Shown here in pieces: positions 29,401 to 37,621 of a DNA stretch of 64,000 nt. The translations under genes and the position numbers were made by a program. The notes below the pieces were generated by a model, which was not told the origin of the DNA, did no database searches, and saw only the letters and a program-made list of their open reading frames with translations. Positions within the stretch are counted from its first letter, which is position 1, and the number at the start of each line of letters is the position of its first letter. Source of the stretch: an uncultured Bacteroidaceae bacterium (GTDB lineage: Bacteria; Bacteroidota; Bacteroidia; Bacteroidales; Bacteroidaceae); assembly GCA_944320965.1 (NCBI GenBank), contig CALUJO010000003.1:1-64000 (forward strand), read 5' to 3'.

Positions 29401-29519
29401 GGAAATACATCCACTTCTGTATTCACTGATACGAATATTCCTCCAATGAACAGAAGCATTGCTGCAAACAGAATTACCAGTCTGTTGTGCAGTGAATATG
29501 AAATTATTCTGTCAAGCAT
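26436..29519 (-). CDS. CusA/CzcA family heavy-metal RND efflux pump
   Basis: The 1027-residue inner-membrane RND transporter, built of two repeated halves each with six helices and a large periplasmic loop. The start is SLHNRLVILFAAMLLFIGGI. The proton-relay helix 4 signature GGMAIAIGSLVDDAIVDVEN has the acidic residues typical of heavy-metal exporters. Other features are the motifs FPDLNAPTVVVMTEANGMAA and GQPISHRIDAMLSGTKASIA. The C-half ends FLNGFIVPIVYEMTNKKEQG. The substrate metal cannot be assigned from sequence alone. It forms an operon with the adaptor and TolC-like genes. Confidence 0.92.
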   Translation of the reverse strand: MLDRIISYSLHNRLVILFAAMLLFIGGIFVSVNTEVDVFPDLNAPTVVVMTEANGMAAEEVEQLVTFPIETAVNGATYVRRVRSSSTNGFSIVWVEFEWDTDIYLARQIVSEKLSEVGDRLPGNVGQPTLGPQSSILGELMIIGMTADSTSMLDLRTLADWTVRPRLLSTGGVAQVAVIGGDIEEYQIQLDPGKMKFYGITLGEVMAATKEMNLNVNGGVLYEHGNEYIVRGVLSVTDVKMMERAVVKTIGNSPVTLADIAEVKIAPSEPKLGTASERTKPAVLITVTKQPNTNTLELTEKLDAAVAELQKNMPADVKMSTDIFRQSRFIENSIGNVKKSLYEGAIFVVIVLFLFLANVRTTFISLITLPLALLVSIITLNLMGLTINTMSLGGMAIAIGSLVDDAIVDVENVFKRIRENSLMPADQRKGIIQVVHDASCEVRMPILNSTLIIVVSFVPLFFLSGMEGRMLVPLGIAFIVALFASTVVALTLTPVLCSYLLGKRKDGKPEKDSPVSVWLKKKYAQLLEKSLEHKKSILGTTVALFVVAVAISFSFGSSFLPSFNEGSLTINVSSLPGISLAESDAIGRRAEELLLTIPEIKTVARKTGRAELDEHALGVNTSEIEAPYELDGRSKDEFIHEVRDKLSTINGALIEIGQPISHRIDAMLSGTKASIAIKLFGDDLNRMFTIGNDIRNRIMDVEGIADLNVEQQIERPQLKIEPRRDMLAKFGITMSEFSEFVNVALAGEKVSQVYRDGKSFDLIVKVRPDDKSSMERIENLMIDAGGNKIPLSYVADIKSSMGPNTINRENVKRKIVVSANTAGRDVGSVVEDIQHRLEDLSLPEGYHIEYGGQFESEQAASRILFLTSLISIIVIFMLLYNDFKSARQAAIVLTNLPLALIGGVFAIAVTSGEMSIPAIIGFISLFGIATRNGMLLISHYNDLRANGMGLRQRIISGSVDRLNPILMTALSSALALIPLAAGGSLPGNEIQSPMAKVILGGLFTSTFLNGFIVPIVYEMTNKKEQGK

Positions 29520-29535
29520 ATTCTTACCTCCAGGA

Positions 29536-30693
29536 TTAATGTTCGTGTGAATGTGCAGGTATGCTGCTTACGGCAGATGCAAGTTTGACCTGGTATGCAC
29601 CTTTAACCACAACCTTTTCGCCGTCTGTTACTCCGCTTAGTATTTCAATGTTTTTGCCGTCGCTTATTCCAAGCTGCACTTCTGCTTTCTTGTAGCATGT
29701 AGGGTCAATCTGTTTGTAAACGAAATAAGTGCCCTGTTCTTCGGTAATGGCTGTCAGCGGCAGAACAATCTGTTCCTTGGTTTCATTGGTTTTAAGAAAT
29801 ACCTCAGCATATGAGCCGGAAACTATGTCACCTGAGTTGCTGAATCGGAAAGTGACAGGTATGTAGAACGAATCGTTGCCTGAACTTTTCCCTCTTGATA
29901 CTATTTCTCCTTTCAAATCCGCAATATCATATATGTTTTCGCTGTATGGCATACGGAAGTTTGCTCCGGTGATTTTATTCAACTGGTTATAGTATTTTCC
30001 GGGTATTTCGGCTTTCAAGTACAGATATTTGTCTCTTGCTATGACAAACAATGGCTGTCCTGCCTGGACAAAATCGCCTTCTTTGACCAGACAGCTTTTT
30101 ACAAATCCGGATGAAGGTGATTCAATCTTCTGCCCTTTTTCAGTGAAATTGTTGCCTATAGCCTCATAGTTTATTCTTGCCTCTTCAAATGTCTGTCTGG
30201 CATCATTGTATTCTTTTTCCGTTATCAGCTTGTCATTATACAGATTCTTTATACGGTTGAATTCCTTTTGTGCTATTTCAAAATTTATTTTTGCCTTTTC
30301 CGAAATATTTCCGCCCTCCATTTTTGAAGAGTTTATGGTAAGCACCGGATGTCCTTCCCTGAGTTCTGTTCCTTCAAGCAGCGGATTTATGAAACTTACA
30401 GTTCCTGATACGTTTGAAACTGCAGTGACTTCATTCTCTCTTGTCGGCAGAATTTCGCCTGTCGTCTTTATTATTCCGCTGAATTGTGACTTGTGTATTT
30501 CCATGACAGCAATGCCGGATTCCTCAGCCTTGTGCGTATCAATTACAATTTCATCACTGTGTGAGTGGCCGGAATGTTCGTCGCTGTGTATTTCTTCCTG
30601 ATGTGTTTCGTGTGCGTGTTCTTCTGTTTTACCTTTACACGCCTGGAATGACAGTACAAGGGCTGCCAATGGTATAAAATAATTGAATTTCAT
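29536..30693 (-). CDS. CusB/CzcB-type periplasmic adaptor lipoprotein
   Basis: A 385-residue membrane fusion protein. The signal ends in a lipobox with Cys19 (VLSFQAC), so it is lipid-anchored. A mature N-terminal tail at about residues 24-52 is rich in His and acidic residues (EEHAHETHQEEIHSDEHSGH) and probably binds metal. Barrel and hairpin regions follow: ENEVTAVSNVSGTVSFINPL, EFNRIKNLYNDKLITEKEYN and QKIESPSSGFVKSCLVKEGD. It closes with YFVYKQIDPTCYKKAEVQLG and another His-rich tail, SIPAHSHEH. It connects pump and outer channel. The 110-nt gap to the upstream small gene contains no clear terminator. Confidence 0.92.
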   Translation of the reverse strand: MKFNYFIPLAALVLSFQACKGKTEEHAHETHQEEIHSDEHSGHSHSDEIVIDTHKAEESGIAVMEIHKSQFSGIIKTTGEILPTRENEVTAVSNVSGTVSFINPLLEGTELREGHPVLTINSSKMEGGNISEKAKINFEIAQKEFNRIKNLYNDKLITEKEYNDARQTFEEARINYEAIGNNFTEKGQKIESPSSGFVKSCLVKEGDFVQAGQPLFVIARDKYLYLKAEIPGKYYNQLNKITGANFRMPYSENIYDIADLKGEIVSRGKSSGNDSFYIPVTFRFSNSGDIVSGSYAEVFLKTNETKEQIVLPLTAITEEQGTYFVYKQIDPTCYKKAEVQLGISDGKNIEILSGVTDGEKVVVKGAYQVKLASAVSSIPAHSHEH

Positions 30694-30804
30694 TTCTTTT
30701 TAAACTGTTTGTCAGACTTATGTTAATATTGAAATCCATATCAGACATATTTTATGCCCGATATGTTGATATTTGACTTGTCTTTATCGTTTTTAAGACA
30801 AGTA

Positions 30805-31203
30805 TCAGCTAAAAAGAAATGCGGGAGGAGATCTTAATCCTTTGGATTCAATGAGATGTCTTGAATGCAGCTTTTCAAGATAAAGGCTGCTGTAAGTGAA
30901 GTCATCTGTATGGTTTATAAGAATATTGTTGAAAACAAGTACACATATCATATCCGGAATAATGTCTGCAACGGTAATCTTTGCAGTTTTTTCTGTGTCT
31001 TGATTCCTGTATGCGTTTATTGTGTTGTAGCAGCAGGTATTGCAGTTCCCGTTTTTGTGGCTGTTTTCAGCATGATGCCTTTTCATGTGACTGAAGTTCA
31101 TGCATATTTTTCCATTATGGTGGTGATGCGGCAATTCCGACATACTTCCCATAATGAAGCAAAGCATAATCATTATATATGTAATGAAGAACTTTAGTCT
31201 CAT
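30805..31203 (-). CDS. His/Cys-rich small membrane or secreted protein before metal efflux genes
   Basis: A 132-residue protein with one N-terminal hydrophobic segment (residues 4-21). Likely metal-ligating residues follow: HHHH at 26-29, Cys34, His39, His43, His44, His49 and a CNTCC cluster at 54-58. The C-terminus ends LRSPPAFLF, a conserved ending I associate with a Bacteroidetes family found before RND metal efflux genes (possibly DUF6769; not certain). It is co-directional with and 111 nt before the adaptor gene. It may sense or buffer the metal exported by the pump; this is inference. Confidence 0.7.
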   Translation of the reverse strand: MRLKFFITYIMIMLCFIMGSMSELPHHHHNGKICMNFSHMKRHHAENSHKNGNCNTCCYNTINAYRNQDTEKTAKITVADIIPDMICVLVFNNILINHTDDFTYSSLYLEKLHSRHLIESKGLRSPPAFLFS

Positions 31204-31327
31204 TCTGCTGTCATGATTGTGTGCTGCAAAGTTAAGTAAAAAAACAGAATATCCTTATCTTGATAAATCGGTATTTATGACATTTTCCCGTTTAAAGCGC
31301 AGTTTGCAAGTGAGTTGCACTTCTTGT

Positions 31328-32518
31328 CTATGCCTTTTTTAAAATATGTATATCATTTCCGCTCGGAGTCTGGAATACTTTAAGCCCGAATTCCGGTATA
31401 ACAGAAAATATATGTTCGAAGACTTCTGCCTGTACTTTTTCGTATGGCTTGAAGCTTTTTATTTTTGAGAAGCAGTAAAGTTCAAGCGGCAGACCTTCGG
31501 CTGTCGGCTGCATTTGCCTTACCATAACCGTAAGATTGCTGTTTATCTTATCATTATTTGTTAGGTATGTTTCGACATATGACCTGAATGCTGTGAGATT
31601 GGATACACGTTCTTCTTTGTCGGTATTCTCAATCCATCCTTTTTCTTTATAATATGCAATTTCCTGTTCGGTGCAGAATCTTATAGTATTCATATCAATA
31701 AGGATATGACGCTTTATTCTTCTTCCGCCGCTTTCTTCCATTCCTCTCCAGTTTTGAAAAGAGTCACTTACAAGAACATAAGGGGGGAGTGTCACTATCG
31801 TATTATCCCAATTCCTGACCTTTATGGTTGTCAGCGAAATTTCAATGACTACTCCGTCTGCACCATACTTTTTCATTTCAATCCAGTCACCGGGTCTCAG
31901 CATGTCATTTACCGAGAGCTGTATACCGGCAACCAATCCTAAAATCGAATCCTTGAAAACCAGCATCACTATTGCCGCTGAGGCTCCCAGTCCTGTCAGC
32001 AGTACACTTGGGTTCTTGTCGAAAAGTTCACTTACAATCAGTATGACGGTTATACATAAAACAATTATGTTCAGCATCTGATATACACCCTGCAACGGCT
32101 TTTTCCCGAGATTGTCATGCTCTTTTGACATGTGGCTCAATGACGAAATGAACGATGTTATAAGCTTTGCAATCGTTGCTATTATCAGAACTTTTGCAAT
32201 CCTTATAACAAACGGAAGCAGAATACTGTCATCATTGAACGCAAGTGGAATGAAAATATAGATTGTTGTGAAGAAAATAACCTGGCATGCACTTTTCATC
32301 ACCTTGCTGCTGAGCAGATAATCATCCCATTTTACAGTTGTTGTGCTTGTTATCTTGTGGACAAGCGGTACTATTATTTTCAGGCAAACAGTGTATACTA
32401 TGGATGAAAAAATAATTACTCCCAAAGCGATGCCTATTCTTTGCAGCGCGTTCATTTCCAGATCATAGTATCCGACTCTGGTTAAAAAATCATGCATTAG
32501 TCCTGTATATTCTGTCAT
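31328..32518 (-). CDS. MscS family mechanosensitive ion channel (YbdG-like)
   Basis: A 396-residue protein with about five membrane helices (residues 25-50, 72-92, 100-122, 145-165, 172-190). The pore-lining helix is LLTGLGASAAIVMLVFKDSI with GLVAGIQLSVNDMLRPGDWI directly after, the hallmark of MscS channels. The beta domain has VVIEISLTTIKVRNWDNTIV and LPPYVLVSDSFQNWRGM. Length and the C-terminal extension resemble E. coli YbdG more than MscS itself (286). It probably releases solutes on osmotic downshock. It is a single-gene unit. Confidence 0.9.
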   Translation of the reverse strand: MTEYTGLMHDFLTRVGYYDLEMNALQRIGIALGVIIFSSIVYTVCLKIIVPLVHKITSTTTVKWDDYLLSSKVMKSACQVIFFTTIYIFIPLAFNDDSILLPFVIRIAKVLIIATIAKLITSFISSLSHMSKEHDNLGKKPLQGVYQMLNIIVLCITVILIVSELFDKNPSVLLTGLGASAAIVMLVFKDSILGLVAGIQLSVNDMLRPGDWIEMKKYGADGVVIEISLTTIKVRNWDNTIVTLPPYVLVSDSFQNWRGMEESGGRRIKRHILIDMNTIRFCTEQEIAYYKEKGWIENTDKEERVSNLTAFRSYVETYLTNNDKINSNLTVMVRQMQPTAEGLPLELYCFSKIKSFKPYEKVQAEVFEHIFSVIPEFGLKVFQTPSGNDIHILKKA

Positions 32519-32601
32519 ACCTTATCTTTTTTATGTTACAAATATACTTTTAATATAAGAAATCATCAGTATTGCAAGGTGATTATGTTTTAGATTTAAT
32601 A

Positions 32602-32634
32602 ATAAAAAAACAGCTGCCCGTAAAGGCAGCCATT
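32602..32634 (-). terminator. Terminator after superoxide dismutase gene
   Basis: GCTGCC (32613-32618) and GGCAGC (32625-32630) form a stem with a 6-nt loop, followed on the minus strand by a TGTTTTTTATT tail. It lies 11 nt beyond the sod stop. Confidence 0.8.
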
Positions 32635-32644
32635 TCTAAGTTTT

Positions 32645-33229
32645 TTATTTCATTCTGTTTTCAATGACTTTCCAGTCAATGATTTTCCACAGTCCGTTTA
32701 TATAGTCTGCGCGTTTGTTCCTGTAGTCAATGTAATAAGCGTGCTCCCAAACGTCAAAACAAAGCAACGGTTTTCTTCCTTCCCGCAGAGGAATTGAGGC
32801 ATTTGCTTCTTTTGTTATATAAAGTTTGCCTTCATTGTCTTCCGAAAGCCATGCCCATCCCGAACCGAATAGTCCTAAAGCAGTTGCCGAAAATTCCTTT
32901 TTGAAGTCTTCAAAGCTTCCGAAAGTTTTTTCAATAGCCTCTTTCAGTTTCCCTGAAGGTTCAGTTTGTTTTTGTTCCGGAGTGAATTGAAGAAAATATA
33001 ACGTATGGTTCAGAACCTGTCCGGCATTGTTGAATATTCCACCTTCCGGCGCGGTTTTTATGATTTCTTCCAGATTCTTGTCTTCAAATTCGGTACCTGC
33101 AATAAGTGTATTAATATTGTTTACATATGCTTGCAGATGTTTGCCGTAATGGTATTCAATTGTTTCTTTACTGATTACCGGTTGTAAAGAATCTTCCTGA
33201 TAAGGAAGTTTAGGCATTTCATGTTTCAT
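32645..33229 (-). CDS. sodB: Fe/Mn superoxide dismutase
   Basis: A 194-residue cytoplasmic dismutase. The four metal ligands are His27 (YHYGKHLQAYVNN), His75 (AGQVLNHTLYF), Asp159 and His163 (FDVWEHAYYIDYRNKRADYI). Gln71 occupies the position where iron-type enzymes place the metal-poising Gln. Related enzymes of Bacteroides fragilis and Porphyromonas gingivalis can use either Fe or Mn, so metal use cannot be fixed from sequence. A 14-bp perfect palindrome lies upstream at 33257-33270. Confidence 0.95.
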   Translation of the reverse strand: MKHEMPKLPYQEDSLQPVISKETIEYHYGKHLQAYVNNINTLIAGTEFEDKNLEEIIKTAPEGGIFNNAGQVLNHTLYFLQFTPEQKQTEPSGKLKEAIEKTFGSFEDFKKEFSATALGLFGSGWAWLSEDNEGKLYITKEANASIPLREGRKPLLCFDVWEHAYYIDYRNKRADYINGLWKIIDWKVIENRMK

Positions 33230-33256
33230 AATATTCTTTTTAAAGTTTAACTTCTG

Positions 33257-33270
33257 AATACAATTGTATT
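33257..33270. promoter_or_regulatory. 14-bp palindrome upstream of sodB (possible operator)
   Basis: AATACAATTGTATT is a perfect inverted repeat 28-41 nt before the sodB start codon, a suitable place for a regulator. It does not clearly match a Fur or PerR box, and AT-rich palindromes can arise by chance. Confidence 0.25.
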
Positions 33271-33486
33271 AATTCTTTTCTATATAAACAAGTTAAAATA
33301 TGATTTTGTTCATATATTTTGTCTGAGTCTTGAAAGAAGATTGTTGAGTCTGTTGTTTGACTGAAATAAAATGTTTTTACGTCTTGCAGTTGTCCCCGGT
33401 ATATGTTGACTATCTGATATTTATGTTAATTTAAGATATTAATAAAATTTATTAGTAACTATGATTGCCGTATGAGTGATTATTCC

Positions 33487-33494
33487 TAATTTTG
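33487..33494 (+). promoter_or_regulatory. -7 promoter box for the ThrE-like gene
   Basis: TAATTTTG matches TAnnTTTG and lies 42 nt before the ATG at 33536. Confidence 0.45.
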
Positions 33495-33535
33495 CAGCCG
33501 AAATTTTTTTATTGTATAAAAACTCCCAAAGAAAC

Positions 33536-34882
33536 ATGACAGAAAAGATTGTAGATCAGGATGTATTGCTTCTTCGCCGTAAGTTGGACCTTCTGCTGAG
33601 AACCGGTAAAATGCTTGTTGAAAGTTCCGCGGATACAAACCGCATAGTAAGAAACATGAAACGTGTGGCAGCGTATCTTGGTATTCCGGATGACAAATTG
33701 CATATTGAGGTCAGTTATACAATGCTTATGGTTAACGTGAGTGACGAATCTCACTCTTTTTCAAAATTCCAGAAATGCGAGAAACATGGTATTAACATGA
33801 CTGCCATAAGCGAAATAAGCAAGCTTTCATGGAGGGCTATTGAAGAGGACTATTCTCTTGACAAGTACGAAGAAGAACTTGAACGCATATCAAGCAAGCC
33901 GAGAAATTATCATCCTTATGTAGTTGCAATGGGAGCTGCATTTGCCTGCGGCGGTTTCTGTAAATTGTTTGGAGGAGACTGGATTGCGTTCCTTTTGGCT
34001 TCAATCTGTGCCTTTGTCGGATTCCGTACAAGATTGAGATGTATAGAGTTTGGTATAAATGTATATATGAGTATTGCGATTGCAGCATTTATTTCAACAT
34101 GCCTTGCTTTTGCATCAACATTTTTAGGATTGTCCTCAACACCTTATCATCCGTTGCTTGCCTGTGCATTGTTCATTGTTCCGGGAGTTCCTTTGATAAA
34201 CTTTGTGGATGATATGGTTGACAATTATCTTCAGGTGGGTATGGTCCGTGCAGCAAATACTTTGATGATGGTAGGTGCGATGGCATTCGGTATAGTATCT
34301 GCAATACGTATCCTTGCCATACAGGATGTGAACATATCAAACAAATTCTCAGAGTTGAGCATGGTTCCGCACGATTCATATATCGTTTATGCAATAGCAG
34401 CAGCTATAGCGGCTATGGGATTCTCTATGATATTCAATATCCAGAGACGTTTGTTGTGGGTTGTTGCAGTAGGCGGTATAATAGCAGTGTGTACCCGTAA
34501 TTTCGTAAACTTCGAATTGGGTTACGGTCCGGTTATCGGTTCCTTTATGGGGGCTCTTGTTGTCAGTGTAATTGCGGTTAAAGCTGTTCACTGGTTTCAT
34601 GTTCCTAATCACGTGCTTACAATACCTTCTGTAATTCCTATGATTCCCGGAGTCCTTATGTACCGTTCGCTTTTTGCTCTTATTAATATGACCGGTGTAG
34701 TGGGCGAGGTGACAAATGCAGTATATAACGGTATAAATTCAATATTAATAATATTGTTTATAGCACTTGGGGTAGCTTTTCCTAATATCATTGCCCGAAG
34801 ATATATAGCAAAGGACAGGCAGAAATTCCTGGAGAACGAACTTCGTTTGCGCCGTGAAAGAGGAAAGTTCATTGAGTGGTAA
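33536..34882 (+). CDS. Threonine/serine exporter ThrE family protein
   Basis: A 448-residue membrane protein combining both halves of the ThrE family. The soluble N-terminal part includes LLLRTGKMLVESSADTNRIV and the conserved VNVSDESHSFS. An N-terminal transporter domain of about five helices (residues 130-270) has the ThrE motif CALFIVPGVPLINFVDDMVD. A second ThrE_2-like domain of about five helices (residues 285-430) has SVIPMIPGVLMYRSLFALI. Bacteroidetes normally carry this fused form. Corynebacterium ThrE exports threonine and serine; the substrate here is inferred. I start at ATG 33536; upstream in-frame residues are not conserved. Confidence 0.88.
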   Translation: MTEKIVDQDVLLLRRKLDLLLRTGKMLVESSADTNRIVRNMKRVAAYLGIPDDKLHIEVSYTMLMVNVSDESHSFSKFQKCEKHGINMTAISEISKLSWRAIEEDYSLDKYEEELERISSKPRNYHPYVVAMGAAFACGGFCKLFGGDWIAFLLASICAFVGFRTRLRCIEFGINVYMSIAIAAFISTCLAFASTFLGLSSTPYHPLLACALFIVPGVPLINFVDDMVDNYLQVGMVRAANTLMMVGAMAFGIVSAIRILAIQDVNISNKFSELSMVPHDSYIVYAIAAAIAAMGFSMIFNIQRRLLWVVAVGGIIAVCTRNFVNFELGYGPVIGSFMGALVVSVIAVKAVHWFHVPNHVLTIPSVIPMIPGVLMYRSLFALINMTGVVGEVTNAVYNGINSILIILFIALGVAFPNIIARRYIAKDRQKFLENELRLRRERGKFIEW

Positions 34883-34910
34883 AACTATTGATTAGAAGAC
34901 AGATAAAATA

Positions 34911-34960
34911 AATTGTATCCTATAAGACATTTTTCTTAAAAGATACAATTTATTTTTTTT
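34911..34960 (+). terminator. Terminator after the ThrE-like gene
   Basis: AATTGTATC (34911-34919) pairs with GATACAATT (34942-34950), 22-nt loop, followed by TATTTTTTTT. Confidence 0.7.
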
Positions 34961-34968
34961 AAAAGTGT

Positions 34969-34976
34969 TATTTTTG
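34969..34976 (+). promoter_or_regulatory. -7 promoter box for nagA tandem
   Basis: TATTTTTG matches TAnnTTTG, 69 nt before the first nagA ATG at 35045. Confidence 0.4.
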
Positions 34977-35044
34977 TTTGAAATATGAGTATTGGGAATT
35001 AGACTCATATAAAAGGGGATTAGAACAGTATAAAAATAATTATT

Positions 35045-36211
35045 ATGTTAACTCAAATCGTTAATGCACGAATACTTACCCCACAAGGGTGGCTAAAGGG
35101 AGGTTCGGTGCTAATTCGTGATAACAAGATTCTTGAAGTTTCAAACTGTGACCTTGCAGTTGTCGGAGCTGAGCTTATTGACGCAAAGGGAATGTATATT
35201 GTTCCCGGTGGTGTAGAAATCCATGTACATGGTGGTGGAGGCCGTGACTTTATGGAGGGTTCTGAAGAAGCGTTCAGGGTTGCCGTTGCTGCTCATATGC
35301 AACATGGTACAACAAGTATTTTCCCAACGTTGTCTTCTTCAACTATTCCGATGATACGTGATGCTGCCGCAACTACAGAGAAACTAATGGCTGAACCGGA
35401 TTCTCCGGTATTGGGATTGCATCTTGAAGGACATTATTTCAATATGAAGATGGCCGGAGGGCAGATGCCTGAAAACATAAAGAATCCTGACCCGGAAGAA
35501 TACATTCCTTTGCTTGAAGAAACAAACTGCATCAAGCGTTGGGATGCGGCTCCGGAATTGCCTGGTGCAATGCAGTTCGGTAAATATATAACATCAAAAG
35601 GTGTACTTGCTGCCGTAGGACATACGCAGGCCGAGTATGAAGATATTGTTACTGCCTACGAAGCCGGTTACAGACATGCAACACATTTCTATAATGCAAT
35701 GCCTGGATTCCACAAACGTCGTGAATACAAATACGAAGGAACTGTCGAAAGCATTTATCTGATGGACGATATGACCGTTGAGGTCGTTGCCGACGGTATA
35801 CATGTTCCTCCTACAATCCTGCGCCTTGTCTACAGCATAAAGGGTGTTGAAAAGACAGCCCTTATAACTGATGCCCTTGCATGTGCTGCCAGTGACAGTC
35901 AGGTTGCATTCGACCCTCGTGTAATAATTGAAGACGGTGTATGCAAGCTGGCAGACAGATCAGCCCTTGCCGGAAGTATTGCAACAATGGACCGTCTTAT
36001 CCGTACAATGGTTCAGAAGGCAGAAATTCCTTTGGCAGATGCAATCCGCATGGCTTCCGAAACTCCTGCGCGCATAATGGGCGTGCTTGACCGTAAGGGA
36101 ACGCTTGAAAAAGGCAAGGATGCCGATATTATTGCTCTTGACGATGATTTGAACGTTCGTGCCGTATGGGCAATGGGTAAGATTGTTGAGGGTACAAACA
36201 CTTTATTTTAA
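35045..36211 (+). CDS. nagA: N-acetylglucosamine-6-phosphate deacetylase, copy 1
   Basis: A 388-residue amidohydrolase that converts GlcNAc-6-P to GlcN-6-P and acetate, cytoplasmic. Seen are the start of the barrel VEIHVHGGGGRDFM, the metal Glu in LHLEGHYFN (most family members have EGP here), His in AVGHTQAEYE and His in ATHFYNAMPGFHKRREYKY. The substrate His is in VADGIHVPP and the catalytic Asp in ALITDALACAA. Then comes LAGSIATMDRLIRTMVQ. All main ligand positions are kept. A paralogue follows 17 nt downstream. No nagB lies in the window. The pair probably works with secreted hexosaminidases in amino-sugar use. Confidence 0.92.
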   Translation: MLTQIVNARILTPQGWLKGGSVLIRDNKILEVSNCDLAVVGAELIDAKGMYIVPGGVEIHVHGGGGRDFMEGSEEAFRVAVAAHMQHGTTSIFPTLSSSTIPMIRDAAATTEKLMAEPDSPVLGLHLEGHYFNMKMAGGQMPENIKNPDPEEYIPLLEETNCIKRWDAAPELPGAMQFGKYITSKGVLAAVGHTQAEYEDIVTAYEAGYRHATHFYNAMPGFHKRREYKYEGTVESIYLMDDMTVEVVADGIHVPPTILRLVYSIKGVEKTALITDALACAASDSQVAFDPRVIIEDGVCKLADRSALAGSIATMDRLIRTMVQKAEIPLADAIRMASETPARIMGVLDRKGTLEKGKDADIIALDDDLNVRAVWAMGKIVEGTNTLF

Positions 36212-36228
36212 TATCTATTTAAAACGGA

Positions 36229-37404
36229 ATGAATATGTTGACTCAGATAATAAATGGCCGTATATTGACACCAAACGGCTGGCTGTCCGACGGATCTGTC
36301 CTGATTAGTGACGGCAAGATTCTTGAAGTTACCAACAGTGACCTGGCTGTTATCGGTGCAAAGATAATTGATGCAAAGGGAATGAACATTGTTCCAGGCT
36401 TTGTGAGCATGCACGAACACGGTGCTGCAGGACATGATTTCACTGAAGCTACTGCCGAAGCTTTTGAAACAATACTTGAAGCCCATGCACTTCACGGTGC
36501 AACAACACAGCTTGCCACTCTTTCATCATCATCATTTGAAACCATAAAGTCTGCTGTAAGCGTATGTGAAGAGCTGATGGCGGCAGGTAACAGATTCCTT
36601 CAGGGAATGCATATCGAAGGTCCATACCTGAATCCTAATATGGCAGGAAAACAGTGGGGCGATTTGCTTAAGAATCCTGACAGGGAAGAATATGCTCCGC
36701 TTATTGAAGGAACAAAATGTATCCGCCGTTGGGATATAAGTCCTGAACTTCCTGGAGCACATGATTTTGCAAAATATGCTACAGAACACGGAATATTTAC
36801 TGCAGTAACACACACAGAAGCTGAGTATGAAGAAATAAAGTCTGCTTTTGCCGACGGATTCAAGCATGCCGCACATTTCTACAACGCAATGCCAGGCTTC
36901 CACAAACGCCGTGAATACAAGTACGAAGGTACTGTAGAAAGTGTTTATCTTACAAAGGGAATGAGTGTTGAGGTGATTGCCGACGTAAGACATCTTCCTG
37001 CAACAATCCTTAAACTTGTATATAAACTGAAAGGTGTTGAGAACACTTGCCTTGTTACTGACTCAATGAAATATGCAGCCAATGAAGGAAAACCGGTTGA
37101 CGACCCTCGTTATGTGGTTGAAGACGGTGTATGCAAACTGGCAGACCACTCATCACTTGCGGGAAGTATAGCTACAATGGATGTACTTGTACGCAATATG
37201 GTTCAGCTTGCGGGAGTTCCTCTGGAAGATGCGGTTAGAATGGCTTCTGAAACACCGGCACGTCTTATCGGACTTGCGGACAGAAAGGGAAGACTGCAGA
37301 AGGGACAGGATGCTGACATTGTTATCCTTGACAAGAATATCAATGTGCGTTGCGTATTCTCAATGGGCGAGATTGTTGAAGGTACAAATACAATGATTCA
37401 TTGA
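36229..37404 (+). CDS. N-acetylglucosamine-6-phosphate deacetylase paralogue, copy 2
   Basis: A 391-residue paralogue of the preceding NagA, well over half identical by eye (for example HFYNAMPGFHKRREYKYEG in both). It has HIEGPYLNPNMAGKQ with the standard EGP, HTEAEYE, and LVTDSMKYA. The substrate-binding DGIH of NagA is DVRH here, and the first motif HVHGGGG is HEHGAAG. Catalytic Asp and the main His are kept, so it may be active on a different acyl-amino sugar. A second ATG at 36235 aligns with the start of copy 1 and is equally possible. A terminator follows at 37443-37476. Confidence 0.88.
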   Translation: MNMLTQIINGRILTPNGWLSDGSVLISDGKILEVTNSDLAVIGAKIIDAKGMNIVPGFVSMHEHGAAGHDFTEATAEAFETILEAHALHGATTQLATLSSSSFETIKSAVSVCEELMAAGNRFLQGMHIEGPYLNPNMAGKQWGDLLKNPDREEYAPLIEGTKCIRRWDISPELPGAHDFAKYATEHGIFTAVTHTEAEYEEIKSAFADGFKHAAHFYNAMPGFHKRREYKYEGTVESVYLTKGMSVEVIADVRHLPATILKLVYKLKGVENTCLVTDSMKYAANEGKPVDDPRYVVEDGVCKLADHSSLAGSIATMDVLVRNMVQLAGVPLEDAVRMASETPARLIGLADRKGRLQKGQDADIVILDKNINVRCVFSMGEIVEGTNTMIH

Positions 37405-37442
37405 TACAGTGCAACATAGTACCATATTTATATAATATATTA

Positions 37443-37476
37443 AAATGCCTGCATATCAGTGTGCGGGCATTTTTTG
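37443..37476 (+). terminator. Terminator after nagA tandem
   Basis: ATGCCTGCA (37445-37453) pairs with TGCGGGCAT (37462-37470) with one G-U pair, followed by TTTTTG. Confidence 0.75.
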
Positions 37477-37621
37477 TATCAAAATGTATGAATTTGACTT
37501 TGAATGTAATCAAATATTACTTTTGTTTTATGGCTTAATTTTGTCCTTGTACTTGAAAAACATTGTTCACTTATAAGAATGTCAGTATGTTTTCGGCAGA
37601 AAACATACAATGTTTATACAT

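Larger units (their letters stand above)
33230..33535. other. Divergent promoter region between sodB and thrE-like gene
   Basis: 306 nt containing a palindrome AATACAATTGTATT at 33257-33270 near the sodB start and a TAATTTTG -7 box at 33487-33494 before the ThrE-like gene. No gene or structured RNA was recognised. Confidence 0.5.
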
